NCBI RefSeq assembly: GCF_007830155.1
Contig: NZ_VLKY01000007.1
Location: forward strand, 210,899-274,898
Length of the DNA stretch: 64,000 nt
Source of the DNA: Pseudomonas duriflava
GTDB taxonomy: Bacteria > Pseudomonadota > Gammaproteobacteria > Pseudomonadales > Pseudomonadaceae
Direction of reading: 5' to 3'
Shown: piece by piece, positions 1 through 8,081 of the stretch
How the letters are laid out: the number at the start of each line of letters is the position of its first letter
Position numbering within the stretch: position 1 is the first letter of the stretch
Position numbers and translations under genes: made by a program
Notes under the pieces: generated by a model
Databases searched by the model: none
The model's input: only the letters and a program-made list of their open reading frames with translations
What the model was told of the DNA's origin: nothing

Positions 1-1880
1 ACCGTTTGCTCTCCGCCGGAAGGCTTGATTACCGCCTCACCTTGGTCACTCTCTGCCAGATCCAATAGATCTCGTCCCCAGCATTGATGTTGAGCCGGTT
101 CACCCAGGCGGCCCAGAATCGTGGGCACTACATCAACCTGACTACCGACCCGGTCGATCGTATGGCCGAATTTTTCTGATACGCCTGGCCCGATCAAGAG
201 CAGTGGTACGTTGAAGCGGAACAAATCCATTTCTGTAAGTTGCTCCGGCGCACCGAAACCGTGATCTCCAAGAATGACGAACAAGGTATCTTTGAAATAA
301 GGCTGCTTGCGCGCTTCAGCAAAGAACTGCCCGAGAGACCAATCCGCATAACGCATCGCGGTAAGGTGCTGATCCAGCGAGCCGTGCCCAGTAACCGGCT
401 CAACCGGCAAATCTTTTGGCAAGGCGTAAGGCGTGTGGTTGGACAAGGTTTGCAACAGGGCATAAAAGGGCTTGCCCGTTTGCTCCAGTTTGCTCAGTTC
501 CTGGGCCGAGCGCGCAAACATGTCTTGATCCGACACGCCCCACGTAGGGTCAATGAAAACCGGATTGACAAAGTCATCACGCCCCACAAAAGACGTCATG
601 CCCTGGTTGCTGAAAAACCCTGCCTGATTATCCCAGGCGAAGCTGCCGTTATATACATAAACGTCTTCATAGCCGCGTGGACTGAGCATCTGTGGCAATC
701 CTGAAAACTTGTGGCTGCCCTCAGGCATACGCATCAGGTATTCAAATGCCGGCAGGTTAGGAAAACAGGCCATCGTGGCGAACATTCCCTGGTGGGTATG
801 CGTGCCATTAGAAAAAAAGCGGGTGAAAAGCAAACCCTCCTTAGCCAAAGCATCGAAATTCGGCGTAATTCCGTCAGCACTGCCCAACGCACCTATATAG
901 CGGCCAGCCATGCTTTCCATCAGGATGACTACAACATTGCGCACCCCGGGCAGCCGGGTTTCCGGAGCCGGTGTATAGGTGCGCCGGACTGCGGCCACAT
1001 CAGCATCCACCAACTGATCACGTGAGGTGAGCAGCATACTGCGCACCATCTCTAACGCCTCGCCTTCCGGCAACGAGGACTCCCACGTGTTGTCACGGTG
1101 GTCTGAAAAGGTATTCTTGGCAGCATCGACTAGCGTCAACGTACCATTCAGGCCTAGATGATTGGCGAACATTGACTCTGTGGTATAGGCGTCTCCCCAG
1201 CGTAGGGGCGGTCCATGACGTACTGTACCGCGTACCGCCACGACGGTAATCAGTAGGCAGACTACGAAAACAGCACCGCGCCTATACCAGGCAGACGCCT
1301 GTCCAGGTGATAAAACAACCGCAGCTGAGGGCCGTCCTGGGCGAGTCACACGCTCGATGCTACAGAAAAGCCAGGCCAGTAGCAGCGTAGCGACCAGCCA
1401 GGCCAGCAACAGGCGCACCACGGGAAACCCATACCAGATCATGCTCAGTACGGTTTTCAGGTCTTCTTGTAAATATTGAAAGACCAAGCTGTTCAGACGC
1501 TGATGAAACTCTCGATAAAAGTTCAGCTCGACCACACCCAAAAACAGACAGAGGCTTGCAGCTACTGTCAGCCAGGCGCACTGAAGATGCCGCGCGGCCA
1601 TAGCACGGACACTAAGCAGCGAGAGCACGAGCGGTACACAGATAAAGGCAATCAACCGCAGATCGAAGCGTGCGCCATTGATGAAGGCTTCAACAAACTC
1701 ACTGACTGGCGTGGCCCCTATGGACTCATGGTTATAGGTCAGCAAGGCCAACCGCATCAGGGCAAACAGCACCAAGAGCGCCAGGGCACTGCTAAATGTA
1801 AAGAGGATATGGCTACTTAAGGTCGGTTCAAACGCGGGTCGTGACTGAGGGCCGGATTGGAGATCATCCGTTTGTTGCAT
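1..1880 (-). CDS. LTA synthase-family membrane sulfatase (3' end outside window)
   Basis: An open frame enters at the window edge, and its ATG at 1880 follows the upstream gene with a 17-base overlap. About 626 residues are visible and the C-terminus is missing. The N-terminal third holds several hydrophobic helices, including stretches near residues 28-50, 80-100, 108-125 and 155-180. The rest is a periplasmic alkaline-phosphatase-fold domain. Motifs typical of LtaS/phosphoglycerol transferases are seen: VVVILMES near residue 320 (metal-ligand Glu), SNGTHTHQG near 355 (probable nucleophile Thr), LQTLSNHTPY near 475 and ILGDHG near 540 (metal ligands). The family transfers phosphoglycerol or related head groups, or hydrolyses such esters. 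In a Gram-negative cell the acceptor could be a periplasmic glucan or envelope lipid, which is inference. The substrate cannot be read from sequence. Confidence 0.88.
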   Translation of the reverse strand, partial: MQQTDDLQSGPQSRPAFEPTLSSHILFTFSSALALLVLFALMRLALLTYNHESIGATPVSEFVEAFINGARFDLRLIAFICVPLVLSLLSVRAMAARHLQCAWLTVAASLCLFLGVVELNFYREFHQRLNSLVFQYLQEDLKTVLSMIWYGFPVVRLLLAWLVATLLLAWLFCSIERVTRPGRPSAAVVLSPGQASAWYRRGAVFVVCLLITVVAVRGTVRHGPPLRWGDAYTTESMFANHLGLNGTLTLVDAAKNTFSDHRDNTWESSLPEGEALEMVRSMLLTSRDQLVDADVAAVRRTYTPAPETRLPGVRNVVVILMESMAGRYIGALGSADGITPNFDALAKEGLLFTRFFSNGTHTHQGMFATMACFPNLPAFEYLMRMPEGSHKFSGLPQMLSPRGYEDVYVYNGSFAWDNQAGFFSNQGMTSFVGRDDFVNPVFIDPTWGVSDQDMFARSAQELSKLEQTGKPFYALLQTLSNHTPYALPKDLPVEPVTGHGSLDQHLTAMRYADWSLGQFFAEARKQPYFKDTLFVILGDHGFGAPEQLTEMDLFRFNVPLLLIGPGVSEKFGHTIDRVGSQVDVVPTILGRLGEPAQHQCWGRDLLDLAESDQGEAVIKPSGGEQT

Positions 1881-2745
1881 GGTAGGCGCCTTTCAATGAG
1901 CGTTGTAGTTTTAAGATGCGGTTACGCCCCTGCTCGGAGAGCAGAAATGTACCGTCGGACAAAGGCAGAAGTGTTTGTGCAGCGCGGAGATGGCTCAGGA
2001 TCACATGATCCCTTCCCTGCTTATCCAATAGCAGCAGCCGAGCCATGTGCGTGGCGTCCTCGGTGATCCATAATCCATCATAGGTACAGGCCATGAAGCC
2101 GGGCGCATTCAAACCGGCGAGCACTATAGGGTCCTGCCCATTGGGCTGCCACTGACGAATTTCACCTTTTTTCTTTTCCAGATAAAAAAGTGTGCCGTCC
2201 GGGCAAGGGCTAACCGCCTCGGCCTGATCCAATCCCTCCCTCAGTACACTAACCGTCTCGGTATCCGGGTCGTAACGCAACAGGCGACCATCGCCATGAA
2301 GATCCTCAATACCGTAGAGGTAGTACCCATCTGTAGTTACTTCCTCGATACTGTTGCCGATAAAAAGGGCACGCTTCTGGTTTCCTCTCTGCCAGATGAC
2401 CGGACGCCTCTCTACCTCCTGGCTGTAAACGAGCCCGCCCTGATAAAAGGTCAAACCGTCCGGCTTGGAAAGCCCGCCGATATAGCTTTTCATCGGCCCA
2501 GATGGCGGCAAGATCATGACCTTGCCTTTACCGTCGAGAAGCTCTTCCGTGGCATACAGGTTGTCCTGCTCGTCCTTGATCAAAGCACTAACGCTGGGAA
2601 TCCCTGCTCGGTAGATTTCATATTGCCACCCTGATGCTGCCTGCACCGGATAGTAGTGGCGCCAGAGCGGCACACTGCCTGCTGCCAACAGCAGAGATAG
2701 AACCACTAGCGCAAGCCCCTTAATGCGCCTCGTATTCGCCGCCAC
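1864..2745 (-). CDS. Membrane-anchored or exported beta-propeller-like protein (SMP-30/NHL type)
   Basis: This 293-residue protein begins with a basic segment and a hydrophobic stretch (residues 9-25), so it is exported or anchored with its bulk in the periplasm. The remainder consists of repeated blocks such as GLSKPDGLTFYQGGLVY, DGYYLYGIEDL, CPDGTLFYLEK and TYDGLWITED. These resemble the blades of SMP-30/gluconolactonase or NHL propellers. I do not see a firmly assignable enzyme active site. The stop codon overlaps the start of the downstream sulfatase gene by 17 bases, so the two are probably translated together. A helper or sensor role for the sulfatase is inference only. The gene is divergent from the MoxR operon. 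Confidence 0.72.
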   Translation of the reverse strand: MAANTRRIKGLALVVLSLLLAAGSVPLWRHYYPVQAASGWQYEIYRAGIPSVSALIKDEQDNLYATEELLDGKGKVMILPPSGPMKSYIGGLSKPDGLTFYQGGLVYSQEVERRPVIWQRGNQKRALFIGNSIEEVTTDGYYLYGIEDLHGDGRLLRYDPDTETVSVLREGLDQAEAVSPCPDGTLFYLEKKKGEIRQWQPNGQDPIVLAGLNAPGFMACTYDGLWITEDATHMARLLLLDKQGRDHVILSHLRAAQTLLPLSDGTFLLSEQGRNRILKLQRSLKGAYHATNG

Positions 2746-2930
2746 GTTTTCGCCTCTGCTTGAAAATGCGAGAGAGTGCCGGACGCCGTATCAAATTTTC
2801 GTCAAATTAATGTTCGCCTCCGCTGATGCCAGAGTGATAGCCATATAGCTACCGGATTAGCTGTCGTTCTGCGAATGGATTAAAATGCCATCTTGCCGAG
2901 GCCCCGCCCTTGCCCGTCCAGGAAGTATCG
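2746..2930. promoter_or_regulatory. Divergent intergenic region between the propeller/sulfatase and MoxR operons
   Basis: This 185-base gap separates two divergently transcribed operons and must carry both promoters. For the rightward operon, TAAAAT at 2881-2886 could serve as a -10 element, with a poor -35 (TTAGCT) 18 bases upstream. AGGAAG lies a few bases before the chosen MoxR ATG at 2931. No clear operator palindrome was seen. Confidence 0.35.
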
Positions 2931-3890
2931 ATGGAACACCGTGAAGCGCTGATCTCGCTGCGTAATTATTTGTCCAGTCAGATCCTTGGCCAGGAAAAGC
3001 TCGTTGAGCGTCTGCTCATCGCCCTGCTTGCCGATGGGCACCTTTTAGTGGAAGGCGCACCGGGCCTGGCCAAGACCAAGGCCATCAAGGACCTGGCTGA
3101 CGGACTTGAAGCCGAATTTCATCGTATCCAGTTCACGCCTGACCTGTTGCCGGCGGATATCACTGGTACTGAAATCTACCGATCCGATACCGGTAGCTTT
3201 GTCTTCCAACAGGGGCCCATCTTTCACAACCTGGTACTGGCGGATGAAATCAACCGGGCCCCGGCCAAGGTGCAGTCAGCCTTACTCGAGGCGATGGCCG
3301 AGCGACAGGTCAGTATCGGCCGCACCACATACGATCTTCCTCCCCTCTTTCTGGTGATGGCTACCCAGAACCCCATCGAGCAGGAAGGCACGTATCCGTT
3401 GCCCGAAGCGCAACTCGACCGATTCCTCATGCATGTGAAAATCGGATACCCGGATGCCAGTGTGGAGCGGCGTATCCTGGCACAAGCTCGTGGCGAGGCT
3501 TTAAACGGCCATACGGAAATACCTAGCCGGGTCACACAGGACGCTATCTTTGCGGCCCGCCGGGAAATCGTATCCCTCTACATGGCTGATGCCGTAGAGG
3601 AGTACCTGATTCAGATCATCATGGCCACCCGTACGCCAGCACGCTTTGACGCTGAACTACCCGAATGGCTTAGCTACGGCTCCAGCCCGCGCGGCTCGAT
3701 TGCGCTCGACCGCTGTGCCCGTGCACATGCGTGGCTGGCTGGTCGAGATTTCGTCAGCCCCGAAGACATCCAGGCGGTGCTTTTCGATGTGCTGCGTCAT
3801 CGGATTATTCTGTCCTTCGAGGCCGAGGCTGCAGGTGTTGATCACGACCGCGTCGTGCAGCGGATCCTTGATGTCGTAGCTGTAGCCTGA
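2931..3890 (+). CDS. MoxR-family AAA+ ATPase
   Basis: A 319-residue AAA+ chaperone-like ATPase of the MoxR family. These proteins work with von Willebrand factor A (VWA) proteins to assemble or activate protein complexes. Walker A is GAPGLAKT near residues 42-49 and Walker B is LADEIN near 104-109. Sensor 1 lies at MATQNP and the arginine-finger region at LPEAQLDRF. A TTG 21 bases upstream is in frame, but the ATG at 2931 is preceded by AGGAAG at good spacing and gives the usual family N-terminus. It is the first gene of a tightly packed operon with DUF58, DUF4381 and BatA/B/D genes, and the next gene starts 4 bases later. This is the standard MoxR/Bat arrangement. Confidence 0.93.
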   Translation: MEHREALISLRNYLSSQILGQEKLVERLLIALLADGHLLVEGAPGLAKTKAIKDLADGLEAEFHRIQFTPDLLPADITGTEIYRSDTGSFVFQQGPIFHNLVLADEINRAPAKVQSALLEAMAERQVSIGRTTYDLPPLFLVMATQNPIEQEGTYPLPEAQLDRFLMHVKIGYPDASVERRILAQARGEALNGHTEIPSRVTQDAIFAARREIVSLYMADAVEEYLIQIIMATRTPARFDAELPEWLSYGSSPRGSIALDRCARAHAWLAGRDFVSPEDIQAVLFDVLRHRIILSFEAEAAGVDHDRVVQRILDVVAVA

Positions 3891-3894
3891 CGCC

Positions 3895-4833
3895 ATGGAT
3901 ATTGTCCACGGTGTCAGTATTACCCTGGCCGAGTTGGTCGACCTGCGTCATCGTGTTTCAGAGGTAAAGCTTTTTTCGGCCGCCGGGCGCCGCAGCCCCT
4001 TGATCGGCCTGCATCACTCTCGCCTGCGCGGTCGGGGCATCGACTTCGATCAAGTACGGGCCTACCAGCCGGGCGACGATGTCCGCGCTATTGACTGGCG
4101 TGTGACGGCCCGTACGCGAGAGCCTCATACCAAGCTTTTTCATGAGGAGCGAGAGCGGCCCGTTTATTTGCTTCTTGAGCAGAGCCAGCAGTTGTTCTTC
4201 GGCTCGCAACGGGTTTTCAAATCGGTTCTGGTTGCCCAGGCGGCGGCCCTGATCGGGTGGTCAGTGCTGGGCCATAGCGACCGGATTGGCGGCATGATTT
4301 TTGGTGACGACCATTTTCGTGACATTCGGCCACGACGAAGCAAGCAAAACCTGTTGCGCCTGTTTGATCAGTTGATCCAGGCCAACCACATACTGCAAAC
4401 TGCCGCAAAGCCTCCTCTTCCACGCGATGCGCTTTGTCTTATGCTACGCCGCGCCCGGGAGGTATTAAGGCCCGGTAGCCTGGCGCTTGTGCTGTGTGAT
4501 GAGCGCAGCCTGACCGACGCGGCAGAGCAACAACTGTCCTTGGCTGCCCGACATAGTGATCTGGTCTTGTTACCGGTTTCCGACCCGCTGGATCATCGCC
4601 TGCCCGAAGCAGGTTTTTTACGCTTCGCACAAGGGCAGGCCGAGTTGGATATCGATACACGGGACCCTGCGCTCCAGCAGGCCTATCAGCAGCAGGCACA
4701 GCAGCGCCAGGCCCGCTGGACGCAGCTGAGCCGGCGACTAGGTATACCTCTGCTGCCGCTGTCCACCGCCTATGACCTTGTCGATCAGTTACGTCTACAC
4801 CTACACCAGCATCAGCCCGGGTATCAGAAATGA
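3895..4833 (+). CDS. DUF58 domain protein of the MoxR/Bat operon
   Basis: 312 residues. The central signature YQPGDDVRAIDWRVTART (around residues 58-75) followed by KLFHEERERPV is the hallmark of DUF58 proteins, which are encoded next to MoxR ATPases almost everywhere. The C-terminal part has a VWA-like layout, with hydrophobic strands such as LALVLCDE and LVLLPVSD. No transmembrane segment is evident, so it is probably cytoplasmic or peripheral. It lies 4 bases after moxR and its stop overlaps the next start (ATGA at 4830-4833). The molecular role is not established. It is thought to act with the MoxR ATPase on VWA partners. Confidence 0.92.
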   Translation: MDIVHGVSITLAELVDLRHRVSEVKLFSAAGRRSPLIGLHHSRLRGRGIDFDQVRAYQPGDDVRAIDWRVTARTREPHTKLFHEERERPVYLLLEQSQQLFFGSQRVFKSVLVAQAAALIGWSVLGHSDRIGGMIFGDDHFRDIRPRRSKQNLLRLFDQLIQANHILQTAAKPPLPRDALCLMLRRAREVLRPGSLALVLCDERSLTDAAEQQLSLAARHSDLVLLPVSDPLDHRLPEAGFLRFAQGQAELDIDTRDPALQQAYQQQAQQRQARWTQLSRRLGIPLLPLSTAYDLVDQLRLHLHQHQPGYQK

Positions 4834-5324
4834 ATACGCTCGATCAGCTGGAGCCTCTTGTTCGACCGGCACCGGTTGCCTTCTGGCCACTGGCGCCTGG
4901 GTGGTGGTTGATAGCTGCACTTGTTTTCCTGTTGGCACTGCTGGTCTTCTGGCTGTGCTATCGGCGGCCTCGCCCAGAGTCTGCAGGCGGTACCGTGGAA
5001 GAGCCGTTAGACGTACAACGCAACGCTGCATTGGCGGAGCTGAATCGGCTACCACGTCCCTACGACCAACCAGCAGGCCCATGGCTTCAGGCCTTGAACA
5101 TGCTGCTTAAACGGCTGTGCATTTCACGTTATCCCGATAGCCACTGCCAAAGCATGAACGGTCGTGCCTGGCTTGCCTTTCTCGATACCCGCTGCCCGGC
5201 TGCCGGCCTCACACGCTGGATGGTGCTGGTCAATGGCGCATACCGGCCCGATTGCCGCATGGATGACAAGGCTATCGACGAACTGCATGCCGCCGTTGCT
5301 ATCTGGATTCGCAAACATGTTTGA
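4830..5324 (+). CDS. DUF4381 single-pass membrane protein
   Basis: 164 residues with one strong transmembrane helix (about residues 23-43, WWLIAALVFLLALLVFWLC) and a cytoplasmic domain rich in leucine and arginine. Size, topology and the position between DUF58 and the VWA gene fit the DUF4381 family. The C-terminal domain includes LNMLLKRLCISRYP and GRAWLAFLDT, conserved-looking elements of this family. It overlaps both neighbours: its start is within the ATGA of the DUF58 stop, and its end overlaps the batA start by 8 bases. It is presumably a scaffold for the MoxR/VWA complex at the inner membrane, which is inference from context. Confidence 0.85.
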   Translation: MNTLDQLEPLVRPAPVAFWPLAPGWWLIAALVFLLALLVFWLCYRRPRPESAGGTVEEPLDVQRNAALAELNRLPRPYDQPAGPWLQALNMLLKRLCISRYPDSHCQSMNGRAWLAFLDTRCPAAGLTRWMVLVNGAYRPDCRMDDKAIDELHAAVAIWIRKHV

Positions 5325-6342
5325 ATTCGCCTGGCCTTGGCTGTTTCTCCTACTACCGCTGCCATGGTTGATCCGAGCCGTATTGCCTCCTGCCAAAACT
5401 CGCGAATCCGCTCTCAAAGTCAGTTTTCTAGCCGATCTTGAACAGATTGCCAATCGACGGGCCCATACTCGTTTGCCACGTGGATATCGCCAAGTGCTCT
5501 TTGCCTTGTTCTGGCTGTTGTTACTAACTGCCGGGGCCAGACCACAATGGGTAGGTGACCCACTTCCCTTACAAGCAAGCGGGCGCGATGTACTACTGGC
5601 TGTTGATGTGTCCGGCTCCATGGATTTTCCCGACATGACCTGGAACGGTCAGGAAGTGAGCCGTCTGACCCTTGTCAAACATCTGATCGGTGATTTCATC
5701 GAACAGCGTACCGGTGACCGGGTTGGCCTGATCCTGTTCGGCTCACAAGCCTACATGCAGGCTCCGCTGACTTTCGATCGCCACACCGTACGCACGTTGC
5801 TGGACGAGGCGCTGATTGGTATCGCCGGCAAGAATACGGCTATTGGCGATGCTATAGGTCTGGCTATCAAGCACCTTCGCGACCGCCCTGAAAACAGTCG
5901 GGTCGTGATCCTGATTACCGATGGTGCCAACAACGGCGGTCGGATCGATCCACTCATAGCTGCGCAGTTGGCTGCCGAAGAACAAGTGCGCATCCATGCT
6001 ATTGGAATCGGAGCCGACCCGCAGCAAAACAGCGTGTCCAGCCTGTTCGGTTTTAGCAGCCTGGACTTGGACGAAGACACCCTGATCACGATTACCCAGC
6101 AGACCGGCGGCGAGTACTTTCGAGCACGTAATCGGGACGAGCTGAAGGCCATATCAGAAACTATTGATACCCTGGAGCCAGCCGCTCAACAAGCCGCTCG
6201 AGTACGCCCTGCCAAGGCGCTGTATCATTGGCCTTTAAGTATTGCCTTTCTCGCTGGCCTAACTGCCGCCGCGCTCAAACTATGGCCCGCACCCTGGCAA
6301 CAGATCGGGCTACGTCGGCAGATGAGGAGAAAGCCGACATGA
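5317..6342 (+). CDS. batA: BatA-like VWA-domain membrane protein
   Basis: 341 residues. The layout is an N-terminal hydrophobic helix (residues 4-20), a second helix (about 60-76), a VWA domain, and a C-terminal helix near 305-322. The metal-ion-dependent adhesion site is intact: DVSGSM near residue 95 supplies the DxSxS motif, with LITDGANN further on. The ATG at 5317 overlaps the DUF4381 gene by 8 bases. Longer upstream frames lack support. BatA proteins form part of the aerotolerance complex first described in Bacteroides and are partners of MoxR ATPases. The stop overlaps the start of batB (ATGA). Confidence 0.92.
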   Translation: MFEFAWPWLFLLLPLPWLIRAVLPPAKTRESALKVSFLADLEQIANRRAHTRLPRGYRQVLFALFWLLLLTAGARPQWVGDPLPLQASGRDVLLAVDVSGSMDFPDMTWNGQEVSRLTLVKHLIGDFIEQRTGDRVGLILFGSQAYMQAPLTFDRHTVRTLLDEALIGIAGKNTAIGDAIGLAIKHLRDRPENSRVVILITDGANNGGRIDPLIAAQLAAEEQVRIHAIGIGADPQQNSVSSLFGFSSLDLDEDTLITITQQTGGEYFRARNRDELKAISETIDTLEPAAQQAARVRPAKALYHWPLSIAFLAGLTAAALKLWPAPWQQIGLRRQMRRKPT

Positions 6343-8081
6343 CCTTCCTTCTCCCTCACCTCTCACGCCCGCTTTGGCTACTGGCCTTACCCGTGCTGGC
6401 CTGGATAGTGTGGAAACTCTGGCATCGCCCGCACCGCAGCGGCTACTGGCAGAGCCTGCTTCCAGAGGCCTTTCAGCCGTGGCTCCTCACTACCGCTGAT
6501 AGTCAGGTTCAGCGCCTTCCCGTTATGTTATTCGGTCTGGGAAGCTTGCTCGCCCTGCTGGCCTTGTCAGGCCCCAGTTGGCAACGGGAAGCGCAGCCTG
6601 CCTTTACTCGCGCTGACCCGCTGGTAATCGTGCTAGACATGACGGTCGACATGCTGGCAGCCGACACGCCGCCATCACGCCTGGTACAGGCTCGACACAA
6701 GATCCTGGACTTGCTGGCAACCCGGCGAGACGCTGAGACCGCTATCGTCGTGTATGCCGGAAGCGCCCATACTCTGGTACCACTCACTAACGATCTGCAC
6801 ACCGCACGTAACCTGCTTGAGGCCGTCCGCCCTTCCATCATGCCTGAGTCTGAGTCAGGCGAGCGAGCCGATCTGGCAATTCGCCAGGCGCAGAGCCTGT
6901 TACGTAACGGTGCAGGCAATAAGGGCCGGCTGCTACTCATTACCAGCCGCCTGACAACCCAAGAGCAAACAGGGCTCCGGGCTGCACTGGCTGCTGACCG
7001 AGTTCCCCTGCTCATTCTGGGTGCCGGAACGCCCGAAGGTGCTCCCATGCCGCGAGAGGATGGTACTTATTTCACGGATGGGAACGGGAGTATTCTTCTG
7101 TCTCGCCTGGATGAGTCCGGGCTTGCACATTTCGCCCGAAGCCTAGGCGCCTCGTACCAGCGAATCAGCCCTGACCAAGCAGACCTGCAGGCCCTTGGCC
7201 TACTGACCACACCGGATGCAGTAACCGAGCGAAGCGAACAGGTTCATCTTGATACCTGGGTCGATCAAGGCTATTGGTTGCTGTTGCCCTTGATCATATT
7301 AGTCGCCTGTGCCGGTCGACGCGGCTGGCTACTCTGCTTACCTCTGTTAGTGACAGCACCACCTCCAGCCGAGGCTTTCGATTTCCAGGATCTATGGCTG
7401 CGCCGTAATCAGCAGGGTGCACGCCTGCTTGAGGCGCAGCGCCCGGCGGAAGCCGCTGAGCGTTTCGAGGATCGCCAGTGGCGTGGCGTTGCCCAGTACG
7501 AGGCAGGTGATTACGAAGGCGCGGCCAAAACCTTTGCTACAGGTAACAGCGCTGCCGATCATTACAACCGGGGTAATGCCCTGGCGCAGGCCGGTCAGCT
7601 CACAGGCGCTCTAGACGCATACGATCAAGCACTGGCGCGCCAGCCAGACTTCCCAGCCGCGACACACAATCGCGCCCTTGTTGAAGCCTTGTTGCAGCAG
7701 CGACAGGAAGCGGAGAACAACAATTCCTCTGACAACCCCGGCGAGACAGAACCCGAAACGCCACCAGATGCTGGAACCTCCAGCATGCCCATGACCGGCC
7801 CCGATGAAGACTCCCAAAGCACTGATCGTTCGTCACTCTTGAATTCGGAGGAATCAGCCGAAACCAGAACAGGCGTTAACCAGGGTAAAAACGCTTCGGA
7901 AGAGGACGATGGCGCGAGCGGCATAGAAACACCCTCGCCTGCACCATTAACCACCCTGAGCGAGGAGCGACGCCAGGCACTCGAACAGTGGCTGCGGGAG
8001 ATTCCAGACGACCCGGCCGAATTGCTTCAACGAAAGTTTCGATACCAGCAACAGCAACGACAGGAAAACCCATCACCATGA
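6339..8081 (+). CDS. batB: BatB-like VWA protein fused to TPR repeats (BatB/BatC type)
   Basis: 580 residues starting in the ATGA overlap with batA. Two N-terminal hydrophobic helices (about 8-25 and 60-80) precede a VWA-like domain (about 90-280). Two further hydrophobic segments near 308-345 lead to tetratricopeptide-like repeats around 365-450 (FEDRQWRGVAQYEAGDYEGA and NRGNALAQAGQLTGALDAYD). A low-complexity Glu/Ser/Asn/Thr-rich tail follows from about 450 to 545. The VWA plus TPR fusion matches proteins that combine BatB and BatC. The metal-site motif is unusual: where DxSxS is expected the sequence is DMTVDM, so metal binding may be altered or lost, unlike in neighbouring BatA. Confidence 0.9.
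   Translation: MTFLLPHLSRPLWLLALPVLAWIVWKLWHRPHRSGYWQSLLPEAFQPWLLTTADSQVQRLPVMLFGLGSLLALLALSGPSWQREAQPAFTRADPLVIVLDMTVDMLAADTPPSRLVQARHKILDLLATRRDAETAIVVYAGSAHTLVPLTNDLHTARNLLEAVRPSIMPESESGERADLAIRQAQSLLRNGAGNKGRLLLITSRLTTQEQTGLRAALAADRVPLLILGAGTPEGAPMPREDGTYFTDGNGSILLSRLDESGLAHFARSLGASYQRISPDQADLQALGLLTTPDAVTERSEQVHLDTWVDQGYWLLLPLIILVACAGRRGWLLCLPLLVTAPPPAEAFDFQDLWLRRNQQGARLLEAQRPAEAAERFEDRQWRGVAQYEAGDYEGAAKTFATGNSAADHYNRGNALAQAGQLTGALDAYDQALARQPDFPAATHNRALVEALLQQRQEAENNNSSDNPGETEPETPPDAGTSSMPMTGPDEDSQSTDRSSLLNSEESAETRTGVNQGKNASEEDDGASGIETPSPAPLTTLSEERRQALEQWLREIPDDPAELLQRKFRYQQQQRQENPSP

Noticed and set aside
240..704. A 154-codon plus-strand frame near the left edge
   Set aside because: The minus strand here encodes the conserved sulfatase domain with ILGDHG and LQTLSNHTPY, so the plus frame is a shadow.
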